Part shown: piece by piece, positions 36,301-43,743 of the stretch | Numbering within the stretch: the stretch's first letter is position 1 | Layout: the number at the start of each line of letters is the position of its first letter | NCBI RefSeq assembly: GCF_017301615.1 | Contig: NZ_CP059066.1 | Coordinates: 2,554,888-2,618,887, forward strand | From: Koleobacter methoxysyntrophicus | GTDB taxonomy: Bacteria > Bacillota > Thermosediminibacteria > Koleobacterales > Koleobacteraceae | Direction of reading: 5' to 3' | Length of the DNA: 64,000 bases | Translations under genes and position numbers: made by a program | Notes under the pieces: model-generated | The model's input: the letters and a program-made list of their open reading frames with translations, nothing else | What the model was told of the DNA's origin: nothing | Databases searched by the model: none

Positions 36301-36718
36301 CACTTTGTAAACCTCGGGCTAAAGTAGTATTCATTGACTCAAAGGAAGCAACAATAGGAACCCGGAAAAATCCCGCTTCCCCAGTTATTTGCTCTTTTTT
36401 TTCTAAAAACCTGTCGTATAGTTCTTGATTGGACAGCTTTAACTTATGCAAAGCCGTTTGTGTTAAACTACTAGTTTGTGGACCAGTAACAGCAAGAAGA
36501 AAGTTGAGGAAGGCAGATTTACCCATGCCATACGGCCCAACCAAAGACCAAGCAGTTACCTTTTCATCACCCAGAGCCGCTATAAAGCGCTCCATAACTT
36601 CCTGGGCTTTTGCAGTAACTTGGTAATTATTTAAAACATCAAGCTCGGATTTGTCTCGCTCTAGATTAATAGACCGGGCGAATTTCTTATTCAGGACAAT
36701 AACATCTGATAGCTTCAT
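33338..36718 (-). CDS. Giant AAA-type ATPase A
   Basis: 1126 residues, starting MKLSDVIVLNKKFARSINLERD. Walker A GPYGMGKS at 61-68, Walker B VIVIDELGKNLEYL around 187-200 (Asp190, Glu191), then a sensor-like segment VYLWVCLHQAFDEY. The rest is helical with no recognised enzyme domain. The ATPase type resembles the large ATPases of Pgl/BREX loci and of other DUF4007-associated loci. It begins three bases after the DUF4007 A stop, with GGGGAGAT upstream, and ends four bases before the sulfurtransferase start, so the three are probably co-translated. Resemblance to ATPase B in start sequence, P-loop position and Walker B suggests an ancient duplication. Confidence 0.85.
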   Translation of the reverse strand: MKLSDVIVLNKKFARSINLERDKSELDVLNNYQVTAKAQEVMERFIAALGDEKVTAWSLVGPYGMGKSAFLNFLLAVTGPQTSSLTQTALHKLKLSNQELYDRFLEKKEQITGEAGFFRVPIVASFESMNTTLARGLQSAVSQSELKNKDKIRTNIDEMLQNGSIEPNELLTLFKAVAKLAETPLVIVIDELGKNLEYLSYHCHNGDLFILQQLAEMNNVYLWVCLHQAFDEYMSGFSAVQQQEWNKVQGRFEEISFIESTAQMLNLIKTILNHNFKEDLQKRVKEWEMRIKESLENISVAGKEYLDVDSMVRLYPLHPLTSLALIELCRRFAQNERTLVSFLSSGHMYALPAQIERMYFDPDKRLPAVGLDCLYDYFFQFSHTSLANRPATQRWVEINDIIQSADQFSEEESVLLKNIGILNLLAGSLGLKASFEVIASIMEYSYLWAPEKVKKILDFLDQRGVIFYRDYAGEFRLWEGSDFDVSGAIDKEKSKLSLGSLEEILEANLPLSPIIAARYAHQKGIMRRFERRWLDVESLSDKLAPQKGFDGLLIYCYGTQKEPGKVPKVCSDGRPILVAHAPVKETLSEIALEIVACQRVLENYHQLTHDKVARKEVNFRLRVSQDRFREYLARAFAPGAAGLLWYTEGEKCQILSRRELSVKISELCQAYYKYAPTIKNEIISSEKLSSAAVRARRKLVEAMATRAEEENLGFTGWGPEVAIYKSLLLAKGLHIKNKKTGTWQLTLEGTDPNLNKAWEELDQLLEKTDDQGVSVAAMLDRLREIPFGLKQGPALIYISLYLLVNAENLTVFREGAYHPYLSAADMALLLKRPELFTVKKFITNGMQEKVFAAYKAVLKKSQIKTDPNLRNATMLGVLGPLMKFVDQLPRYSKQTRNISMRSQRVRSVIANAVDPLSFLFEDLPKALGIDIDGKSADTWVEDLENSLRSTLSELGQAYERLNKRIQETLLKSFPSLSLEQLCSSQRTIAQNLITICDATDLKPVLQAMARDESNVEDWVRGIAGAVVKKPVDAWKDQDLAVFEAKLADYAERIKQLETLATAHDLPIENVQMISVMKSDGNIKREVVRIDNSDPEVERILEQILALPQEKSRAVLALLADKIMLGG

Positions 36719-36721
36719 TCT

Positions 36722-37642
36722 TCATCTCCCCGAATAGTATTTATTCAATGCTTCAAAGTATAGCTCTTCTGGAGACTCATTAAAATGTAACTGCAAGCTT
36801 CCTAAAACATTAACCAACGAAAAACCTTTTAGGTCCTTATTTGCTTCGCTCAAATAATGTCCCACCGCGGTTTCAGGTAACTTAAAAACAACGCCTGGAG
36901 AGTTAATCCCAAAAGCTAAACGCTGAAGCGATATGGTTTTTTGCCTCGACGATAAATAGGAAGCTACATAAGAAAAGCAGGCAGCAGCAAAAATCAGCGG
37001 CGGAAGATTTGGTTTAGGTGCAGTATTAAAACTAACGTGGTATTTCTCTCCTGCCCTGTGCATAAGTCCTAATTGGGTAAAAGGACATTCAATTTCCGAA
37101 TCTTTTTCTTCCATATCTTCATACATTCTAATTATACAAGAAGCATCCCGTCTAAAAGTATTGAGGGACATCTTTGCCAAATTCGGATATGCTTGAGCAG
37201 CACTATAAATTATCCTGCTCAACTCCTTACTATCGAAACTCCACAGATTACAACGGTTAAAGGCTAAAGGCCAACTTACAGCTTCAAAGGGAGGAACAAA
37301 CAGTTGCCAGTGCAACAACCATAAAGAGGCTTCGTCCTCGAGATAAGGATCCCAGCCATTGTTATCGCTAAGTAGCTTATCGCCCAATTCAGTTGGAACA
37401 ATCTCATTTCTATTATCTACCGTGATTAACTTAAATGCTAGACACCAAAAACGTATAGAGCTGACCATGTTTTTGCCAACCCCAAGTTTTTCAATGGCAT
37501 CCGGCTCTTTAAAGATATTGTTATTTTCTATAACGGCATCAAATCCTTTTTTAAGCCAGCCATATCTCGGTGTAAAGGTTTCATGTCTTCCTAATTTACC
37601 CTGCGCTATCCATTCTTCAACATTAAATTCTTGCTTATTCAT
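36722..37642 (-). CDS. DUF4007 family protein A, first gene of the cassette
   Basis: 306 residues from ATG 37642. A clear DUF4007 signature: ETFTPRYGWLKKGFD, DAIEKLGVGKNMVSSIRFWC and EASLWLLHWQLF. The family is associated with phosphorothioation-like and other defence loci; its biochemical role is unknown, but the N-terminal part looks like a winged helix, so DNA binding or transcriptional control is possible. The frame is open to TTG 37663; GGAGG overlaps that TTG, so the first downstream ATG is preferred although the spacing is long. The start is therefore uncertain by seven residues. It heads the eight-gene operon. Confidence 0.8.
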   Translation of the reverse strand: MNKQEFNVEEWIAQGKLGRHETFTPRYGWLKKGFDAVIENNNIFKEPDAIEKLGVGKNMVSSIRFWCLAFKLITVDNRNEIVPTELGDKLLSDNNGWDPYLEDEASLWLLHWQLFVPPFEAVSWPLAFNRCNLWSFDSKELSRIIYSAAQAYPNLAKMSLNTFRRDASCIIRMYEDMEEKDSEIECPFTQLGLMHRAGEKYHVSFNTAPKPNLPPLIFAAACFSYVASYLSSRQKTISLQRLAFGINSPGVVFKLPETAVGHYLSEANKDLKGFSLVNVLGSLQLHFNESPEELYFEALNKYYSGR

Positions 37643-37716
37643 TTCAGCGTCCACATCCTCCAATGTTTTGAGGCGCTCCCCTAAAAAATAAGCCGAACAG
37701 CACGCTCAAATCTAAT

Positions 37717-37722
37717 ATTATA
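37717..37722 (-). promoter_or_regulatory. Possible -10 box of the cassette promoter
   Basis: TATAAT on the minus strand, about 75 bases before the DUF4007 A start. No good -35 element was found at the right distance. Confidence 0.35.
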
Positions 37723-37770
37723 AAGTAAGCTAGTGTCTTTGCTTATAACTACCAAACGTATAAGTTGCTT

Positions 37771-37784
37771 CCCCCTCCCTCCCC
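37771..37784 (-). promoter_or_regulatory. G-rich tract upstream of the cassette
   Basis: GGGGAGGGAGGGGG on the minus strand, about 130 bases upstream of the first cassette gene. A quadruplex is possible if the last run splits, but untested. Confidence 0.4.
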
Positions 37785-37840
37785 GAACTGTGCAAAACAC
37801 TCCGACTTTTCTTAAAAAGAGTTATCTAAAATAAAATTTT

Positions 37841-38080
37841 CTACTTACAGGACAAAAATTCCTGCTTTATCTGAGAAAATTTTTGTAATTCTTTCGGATA
37901 ACGTTTATTATGCGAAAACTTTCTAGCAGCAAAATCAAACTCCTTTTTGTGCATCAACATACTTCACCTTACTATAAAGCTCACTATTTTTTTCAAACCA
38001 GCTTTTTATTTCATCCCAAGCACTCAATTCGTCAAAGTACTTTTTGGTTTTTAGAACAGCTGCCACAAAGTTTTGATCGA
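37841..38080 (-). pseudogene. Decayed, frameshifted gene relic
   Basis: One frame reads FVAAVLKTKKYFDELSAW ... SELYSKVKYVDAQ, then stops at KGV; the adjacent frame continues as HKKEFDFAARKFSHNKRYPK ... QEFLSCK and stops at 37841. The two halves join naturally with one shift near 37960. No start codon or family is recognised. It occupies most of the 559-base spacer 37664-38222. Confidence 0.45.
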
Positions 38081-38155
38081 GTTATTAAGAGATTACGGAG
38101 TTTCTGTTTTTAATTATTTATTGACCTAACCTAGGAAGCCAATACCAACTAACAT

Positions 38156-38204
38156 AAGGCCGGCCTGCCAGGCTCCGGCCCCCGGGGTAGCCGGACTAAT
38201 ACCA
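38156..38204. repeat. G+C-rich nested hairpins
   Basis: GGCCGGCCTGCCAGGCTCCGG followed by GGCT...AGCC and CCGG elements forms overlapping stems (for example GCCTG/CAGGC). It lies in an A+T-rich spacer just beyond the stop of the 61-aa gene, with no T run. Confidence 0.6.
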
Positions 38205-38222
38205 CCATCTAGGCAATTACTT

Positions 38223-38408
38223 TTAAACAGCTTCATCTCTGAAGCCGCAAATAGGGCATCTGCCATGTTCAAAGTATTCTCTTTTAATTTCTATAGGGGC
38301 ATAAGCCATACCTTCATTGTAACCTTCCTTAATACCTGTACGGCGCCCTATGCTATAACCGACCAAAAATATTAACAGGGCTATAATTATAAACCATCCT
38401 GCTGCCAA
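38223..38408 (-). CDS. Small membrane protein with C-terminal CxxC
   Basis: 61 residues: an N-terminal membrane segment (WFIIIALLIFLVGYSIG), then a charged stretch and a terminal RCPICGF motif that may bind zinc. TTG start with AAGGGGG upstream, overlapping the end of the preceding gene by 22 bases, so translationally coupled. Family not recognised. Confidence 0.65.
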   Translation of the reverse strand: MAAGWFIIIALLIFLVGYSIGRRTGIKEGYNEGMAYAPIEIKREYFEHGRCPICGFRDEAV

Positions 38409-38974
38409 TTGATTATTACCCCCTTCAATTTATCGAATATAGTATTTACCAACGGTGCTACAACTAGAATTATTGCACCTTTTACTGGGTTTAGCATCAG
38501 CGAAAAAACAAAAAATATCATTGAGACAATAAATATTTCTACTTTACCGTATCTCATTGCCATATTACGCTGCCCTGAATTCCTATCAATACTCACATCT
38601 ATAACATCATCTATTAGCTGAATTCCGATAATAATCGTTAAACTAAATATGAATTCTTTCCAGCCTAAAAATACTGTTCCTAAACCAAAAATTATTAGAG
38701 ATTCCTGATACCCCTTTAAACCCGTCAATAATGTTTCATTGATATCAGAAAACATTCCCACAATATAACTTGACATAAAAAGGCTGATAGCAGTTTTATG
38801 CTCTATCAATGTAGAAATGACAAATATGATTATTGCATATGGAAGGGCTGCTTTATAAAGGTATTCAGGATAATTTTCATCAATTATATCATCCATAATT
38901 TTTATTACAAGTCCAACTAGCAAAATAGAAGAAAACTGCCGAAATAAATATATATCAAACATTTCTAACAACAA
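38387..38974 (-). CDS. Polytopic membrane protein, UbiA-like motif
   Basis: 195 residues with about six membrane segments. Two acidic motifs, KIMDDIIDE near the N terminus and LIDDVIDVSIDRNSGQRNMA in the middle, resemble the Asp-rich diphosphate-binding motifs of UbiA-type prenyltransferases, but the protein is shorter (UbiA about 290). TTG start with GAGGTGA upstream, overlapping the GTPase gene. Conserved hypothetical; activity not assigned. Confidence 0.6.
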   Translation of the reverse strand: MLLEMFDIYLFRQFSSILLVGLVIKIMDDIIDENYPEYLYKAALPYAIIIFVISTLIEHKTAISLFMSSYIVGMFSDINETLLTGLKGYQESLIIFGLGTVFLGWKEFIFSLTIIIGIQLIDDVIDVSIDRNSGQRNMAMRYGKVEIFIVSMIFFVFSLMLNPVKGAIILVVAPLVNTIFDKLKGVIINWQQDGL

Positions 38975-39569
38975 AATCTTTCACCTCTTTAAATCCCCTT
39001 TTATACAAAGCAGATATCGGGATTATATAGTTAGCCGGAAACTCTCCTTTTAGTTTATTTAAACCATTTTTACTCTCAAGGAGATCCATTTTATTTGCCA
39101 AAATTGCATAACCTGACCTCAATTGAGCGAATTGGGCAATCTGATAATCAACTTCCCCAAGGGAATTAAGTGTTCCCTTTTTTTCTACGGCAGATGCATC
39201 TATCATATGTAAAATTATCTTTGAATCCCTTACTAAAGCAAGGGTTTGAGAAATTGCTTTTCTTATTTCCTCTTCTGGGTGAATCCCTTCAATTAAGCCA
39301 CATGAATCGATTATAAGCACCTTTTTTTTCTTTTTCCCTACCGGTATGGTTACATTTATTTTATGTAAACATTTTGTTTTGTGAGGGTTTGAATCGGTTA
39401 ATTTTAAAGTAGCCTCTTTAATTGAAAAAAGCCTTTCAAATTGGCGTCCATCGGGATAAACAGATTCTACCTTGAGTATTTTACAGCCCAAATATTCAGC
39501 AAAATTTATAACAAAAAGGGTTTTGCCTACATTAGTTTTACCTATGATGACACATTCGTTTTCTTTCAT
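38955..39569 (-). CDS. Era-like small GTPase
   Basis: 204 residues with G1 GKTNVGKT, G3 DSCG, G4 NKMD and G5 ISAL. No C-terminal KH domain, so not Era itself. ATGA overlap with spoVK suggests a shared transcript and related use, possibly in sporulation, which is inference. Confidence 0.8.
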   Translation of the reverse strand: MKENECVIIGKTNVGKTLFVINFAEYLGCKILKVESVYPDGRQFERLFSIKEATLKLTDSNPHKTKCLHKINVTIPVGKKKKKVLIIDSCGLIEGIHPEEEIRKAISQTLALVRDSKIILHMIDASAVEKKGTLNSLGEVDYQIAQFAQLRSGYAILANKMDLLESKNGLNKLKGEFPANYIIPISALYKRGFKEVKDFVVRNV

Positions 39570-40549
39570 TCCTCTTCTACCCCCCTTATGTCATCTTCAG
39601 TTATTAACATTAAATCTTCCCTCGTAACCCCTTTTTGTTGAACCAATCTAACTGCCTGCCTTCTTATTGCTTTTTCTATTAGATTCCTAACCAATCTGGC
39701 ATTTCCTAATTTATCCTGGTTTTTATATTTCTGTTTGAGGAGAATTTCTTTTAATATATTGAAGGCCGTATCGGATAACTTATACTCCCGTTTGTCTAAC
39801 ATTAGTTTTGCTATTTCCATTAATTCATCAATGGAATAATCGGTAAAATCGATATGAATTGGAAACCTAGACTTTAAACCGGGATTGCTTTTTAAAAAAT
39901 CTTCCATTTCTTTTTCATAACCAGCTAAAATTAATATTAAATTATCTTTATAATCTTCCATTGCTTTTACAAGGGTGTCAATAGCTTCTTTCCCGAAATC
40001 TTTTTCCCCTCCTCTGGCTAATGAATATGCTTCATCTATAAAAAGAATTCCACCCAGGGCTTTTTTTATTTGTTCCCTTGTCTTTTGGGCAGTATGTCCT
40101 ATATATTCTCCTACCAGGTCAGCCCTTTCGACTTCAACCAAATGACCTTTTTGAAGAAGGCCCATCTCCTTAAATATATTACCTAATATTCTGGCCACAG
40201 TAGTTTTCCCGGTCCCTGGATTTCCCTTAAATATCATATGCATGACCAGAGGCTCTGTAGTTAAACCCTCTTTTTCTCTGCATTTCTGTATTTCAATAAA
40301 TGCCCGAAGCTCTTTTACAAGTTTTTTTACTTTTGTAAGCCCTATTAGGGAATCTAATTCTTTCATAATCTCATCAATGGAGACCGGCTTATCTTTTGAA
40401 TTCGCCGGGAAGGGTAAATTATCTTTGCATTCTTCAAATTTTATAAATAGGGCAACAGCCTCCGAAGGTGTTATCTGCCCCCTTTCTAAAAGATCGTATA
40501 TATCCTGGGGTCCGGTAAGATTATCATTAAATACTGTGTGTAATCCCAT
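39566..40549 (-). CDS. spoVK: Stage V sporulation protein K, AAA+ ATPase
   Basis: 327 residues of the CbxX/CfxQ AAA+ family. Walker A GNPGTGKT, Walker B ILFIDEAYSLARGG, sensor and arginine-finger region KSRFPIHIDF. SpoVK is needed for spore maturation in Bacillus. GGGGTGGGG before ATG 40549 fixes the start (MGLHTVF), not the longer frame from 40579. The hfq-spoVK neighbourhood matches Firmicutes. Confidence 0.9.
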   Translation of the reverse strand: MGLHTVFNDNLTGPQDIYDLLERGQITPSEAVALFIKFEECKDNLPFPANSKDKPVSIDEIMKELDSLIGLTKVKKLVKELRAFIEIQKCREKEGLTTEPLVMHMIFKGNPGTGKTTVARILGNIFKEMGLLQKGHLVEVERADLVGEYIGHTAQKTREQIKKALGGILFIDEAYSLARGGEKDFGKEAIDTLVKAMEDYKDNLILILAGYEKEMEDFLKSNPGLKSRFPIHIDFTDYSIDELMEIAKLMLDKREYKLSDTAFNILKEILLKQKYKNQDKLGNARLVRNLIEKAIRRQAVRLVQQKGVTREDLMLITEDDIRGVEEE

Positions 40550-40609
40550 AATCCCCACCCCATTAAAAATTATTATCATAATATTATATTCAATAATAGA
40601 AGAAATGTT

Positions 40610-40657
40610 AAAATATTAAATCCCGAGAGATTTTTCTCTCTCGGGATTTAATATTTT
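40610..40657 (-). terminator. Terminator-like hairpin between hfq and spoVK
   Basis: Perfect 21-base arms (AAAATATTAAATCCCGAGAG... and complement) around a 6-base loop. It ends transcription of mutSL-miaA-hfq or acts as an attenuator before spoVK. Confidence 0.8.
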
Positions 40658-40689
40658 AAATATTTTTAAACAAAATTATGTATTTTTCA

Positions 40690-40947
40690 TTATGTTAATT
40701 CTTCGGTATTTTTCTTTAAATCAGGAAAAGAAAAACTCAGGTTTTTAAAAGGGGTTATAGTTGATATGGCATGCTTATATATAAGATGCTGTTTGCCATC
40801 TGCTTCTAAAATTACTGTAAAATTATCAAAACCCTTAACTATGCCTTTTAACTGAAACCCATTGATGAGATAGATAGTAACTGATACGTTTTCTTTCCTG
40901 ACTTGATTTAAAAAGCTGTCCTGAAGATTAATTTGTTGTTTGCTCAT
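40690..40947 (-). CDS. hfq: RNA chaperone Hfq
   Basis: 85 residues with Sm1 ([23 protein letters not shown]) and Sm2 (IYKHAISTI) motifs. Forms a hexameric ring binding small RNAs and mRNAs. It lies 18 bases after miaA, the standard pair. Confidence 0.96.
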   Translation of the reverse strand: MSKQQINLQDSFLNQVRKENVSVTIYLINGFQLKGIVKGFDNFTVILEADGKQHLIYKHAISTITPFKNLSFSFPDLKKNTEELT

Positions 40948-40965
40948 TCATTTACCCCCCAAACA

Positions 40966-41934
40966 TCATATTTCTATACTAATTCTAGGAAATTTTTGAT
41001 TTTCCTGCAAAATTGAATTAAAATTTTTTAGCAAATAATCTTTCAAAGAAATTTCTTCAACATTAATCCATTTAATCCTTTTATCCCTTTTAAACCAGGT
41101 AAACTGCCGTTTAGCAAATCTCCTTGTATCGCGTTTTAATATTTCTATAGCCTTTTCTAAATTATACCCTCCTTCCAGATAACCTATAATCTGTTTATAA
41201 CCCAATCCTTTCAGAGCATTTAATTCCTTATTATATCCTCTTTCCAACAAACCTTTAACTTCATCAACAAGTCCCTTTGCGATCATATCATCGACTCGTT
41301 GATTAATTAAATTATATAATCGTTCTCTACTCATCGTTAAGCCAAAATATGATAAATTATAGGGTGTTGATCCTTTTTGGGTTTCTTTTTCAAAATATGA
41401 AATAGGTTTTCCTGTTTGATAATAGACTTCAAGGGCACGAATAATCCTCTTGATATCATTAGGGTGGATTCTTGAGGCAGCTGCAGGGTCTTTCTTGTTC
41501 AGAATATCATGTAAATAATCCCCTCCTTTTTCAAGGGCTATTTGTTTTAGAGTTTCCCTATATTCTTTATCAATACTCGCATCTGAAAAAAAATAATTAT
41601 CTATAACTGCCTTTACATATAATCCCGTTCCGCCTACGAGTAAAGGTATTTTGCCTTTTTCAAAGATACTCTTTATTTTTTCCTCGGCTAATTCTTTATA
41701 ATCTGCAACACTAAATTCTTCATCAGGTTCCACTATATCTATCATATGATGGGGAATCCTTTGTCTTTCTTCCGGTGTAGGTTTTGCAGTACCGATATCC
41801 ATGTATTTATAAATTTGCATAGAATCTGCTGAAATTATTTCCGAGTCAAGCATTTTTGCCACTTCTATAGCATGTTTGGTTTTACCTACAGCGGTAGGGC
41901 CGACAATAACCAATAATGGTGGTTTATCAAACAT
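40966..41934 (-). CDS. miaA: tRNA dimethylallyltransferase
   Basis: 322 residues; P-loop GPTAVGKT, DSMQIYKYMDIGTAKP, GGTGLYVKA, and KRQFTWF near the C terminus. Transfers a dimethylallyl group from DMAPP to A37 of tRNAs reading UNN codons. The product is the substrate of MiaB, encoded upstream in the same cluster. Confidence 0.96.
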   Translation of the reverse strand: MFDKPPLLVIVGPTAVGKTKHAIEVAKMLDSEIISADSMQIYKYMDIGTAKPTPEERQRIPHHMIDIVEPDEEFSVADYKELAEEKIKSIFEKGKIPLLVGGTGLYVKAVIDNYFFSDASIDKEYRETLKQIALEKGGDYLHDILNKKDPAAASRIHPNDIKRIIRALEVYYQTGKPISYFEKETQKGSTPYNLSYFGLTMSRERLYNLINQRVDDMIAKGLVDEVKGLLERGYNKELNALKGLGYKQIIGYLEGGYNLEKAIEILKRDTRRFAKRQFTWFKRDKRIKWINVEEISLKDYLLKNFNSILQENQKFPRISIEI

Positions 41935-41952
41935 CCCATTCCCCCTTTTGTT

Positions 41953-43737
41953 CTATTTCCTTTTAAACCTTTTTTCTATTTCATACAGCGACATTGAAAT
42001 TATAGTGGGCCGACCATGGGGACAGGTAAACGGATATTTGGTTTTCTTTAATTCTCGTATAAGGGCCTCCATCTCTGGATGGCTTAATTTATCATGGGCC
42101 TTTATAGCAGATTTACAGGCTATCATTACTAATATTTTTTCCTGTTCCTTTTCTTTCTCATTGCTTACTGATTCCAATTGGTTAGCAATATCTATAAAAA
42201 GCTGTTTGTTAACTTCATCGATCAACATATAGGGAACTGATCTTATTAATATTGTATTTGAACCGAATTCTTCTATTTCAAATCCAAGTTCGTCAATAAG
42301 ATCAATATTTTCAATTATTATATTTTTTTCCTTGTGAGTTAAATCGATCATTATAGGAGTAATTAACTCCTGTTTATAATTCCTTTTTTCATTACGTTTT
42401 TCTAATAGTTCTTCATAAATAATTCGCTCATGGGCCGCATGCTGATCTATTATAAAGAAGGCCCCGGAACTTTGAGCTAGAATGTACGTTGAAAATAGCT
42501 GACCGATAGGAATTAAATCGGGTAATACCTCTTCCTGAATTAAGCTATCTTCATCCGTTTCTTTTATTTCTTTCTTTTCACCTCCTCCTATTATTTTATC
42601 ACCACTTTCTGGATAATATTCCCTAATATCGACAAAAGAATCATCTTTTTTTTCATCCTCAATATTAATCGTTAGCTGTTCTTTAATTTTATATTCTCTT
42701 ACATCCTTATCCTTAAAATAATCCGCTTTTACCCTGGGAATATAGGTAACCTCTTTTAAAATCCTAGAAATTCCCTCACTTATGAAACCGTATATCTGTT
42801 TCTCATCGTTGAACCTTATTTCGGTTTTTGAAGGGTGAACATTGACATCTACCTGGTTTGGAGGAAGGTCTAAATTTAATATTACAACAGGATATCTATT
42901 AACCGGTAACAATGTTTTATAACCATCTTCTACAGCTTTTGATATTATATTATCTTTAATAATTCTGCGGTTTATCGAATATGTTTGGTAATTTCTATTT
43001 GAACGGGTTAATTGAGGATTAGAAATATACCCTGAAAGACAATATTCTCCTTCAGAAATATAAACTTTAACGAGGTTTTTAGCAGTATCCTTCCCATATA
43101 TATTTGCAATTGTATGTATAAGGTCATTATTTCCGGGACTATTTAAAACGATTTTATCATTGTTTATAAATTTAAAATGAATTGAAGGGTTTGCCAATGC
43201 CAATCTGTTAATAACATCACTGATATATCCTGATTCTAAGGTCTCTTTTTTTAAAAATTTCTTTCTTGCAGGGACATTGTGAAATAATTTTGTTACAATA
43301 ATGGTTGTCCCATCAGGACTACCGGTTTCTTCTTTTGTTGTTACAATACCATTTAATAGCTTTATCCTTGTCCCGAGCAAATCTTCCCTTCTTTTCGTAA
43401 TCATTTCCACTTCTGAAACCGCAGCAATACTCGGTAATGCCTCTCCTCTAAACCCTAAAGTTTTAACAAAAAAAAGGTCTTCAGCACCTTTTATCTTACT
43501 GGTAGCATGACGTTCAAAGGCCAGTTCTGCATCTATTGAGCTCATTCCAATACCATCATCTGTTACTTTAATAAGATCTTTACCACCATTTCTTATTTCT
43601 ATGAATATCCTGGAACTGCCTGCATCTATCGAATTTTCAATTAATTCTTTGACTATTGAAGCTGGCCTTTCTATAACTTCTCCAGCTGCAATCTTATTTA
43701 TTGTACTCCCATCCAAGATTATAACCTTATTGCCCAA
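41953..43737 (-). CDS. mutL: DNA mismatch repair protein MutL (endonuclease type)
   Basis: 594 residues. GHKL ATPase N terminus (IAAGEVIERP, VTDDGIGM, TKGFRGEAL-like GFRGEALPSI). The C-terminal domain has DQHAAHERIIYEE, matching the metal-binding DQHA(x)2E(x)4E nicking motif, and CPHGRPT. TTG start six bases after mutS. Confidence 0.96.
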   Translation of the reverse strand: MGNKVIILDGSTINKIAAGEVIERPASIVKELIENSIDAGSSRIFIEIRNGGKDLIKVTDDGIGMSSIDAELAFERHATSKIKGAEDLFFVKTLGFRGEALPSIAAVSEVEMITKRREDLLGTRIKLLNGIVTTKEETGSPDGTTIIVTKLFHNVPARKKFLKKETLESGYISDVINRLALANPSIHFKFINNDKIVLNSPGNNDLIHTIANIYGKDTAKNLVKVYISEGEYCLSGYISNPQLTRSNRNYQTYSINRRIIKDNIISKAVEDGYKTLLPVNRYPVVILNLDLPPNQVDVNVHPSKTEIRFNDEKQIYGFISEGISRILKEVTYIPRVKADYFKDKDVREYKIKEQLTINIEDEKKDDSFVDIREYYPESGDKIIGGGEKKEIKETDEDSLIQEEVLPDLIPIGQLFSTYILAQSSGAFFIIDQHAAHERIIYEELLEKRNEKRNYKQELITPIMIDLTHKEKNIIIENIDLIDELGFEIEEFGSNTILIRSVPYMLIDEVNKQLFIDIANQLESVSNEKEKEQEKILVMIACKSAIKAHDKLSHPEMEALIRELKKTKYPFTCPHGRPTIISMSLYEIEKRFKRK

Positions 43738-43743
43738 TTTTAA

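Noticed and set aside
37740-37820. Possible group II intron domain V remnant (minus-strand GAAAAGTCGG ... CAGTTCGGGG)
   Set aside because: The 5' strand of the stem is missing, so the domain cannot fold; the resemblance is too weak.
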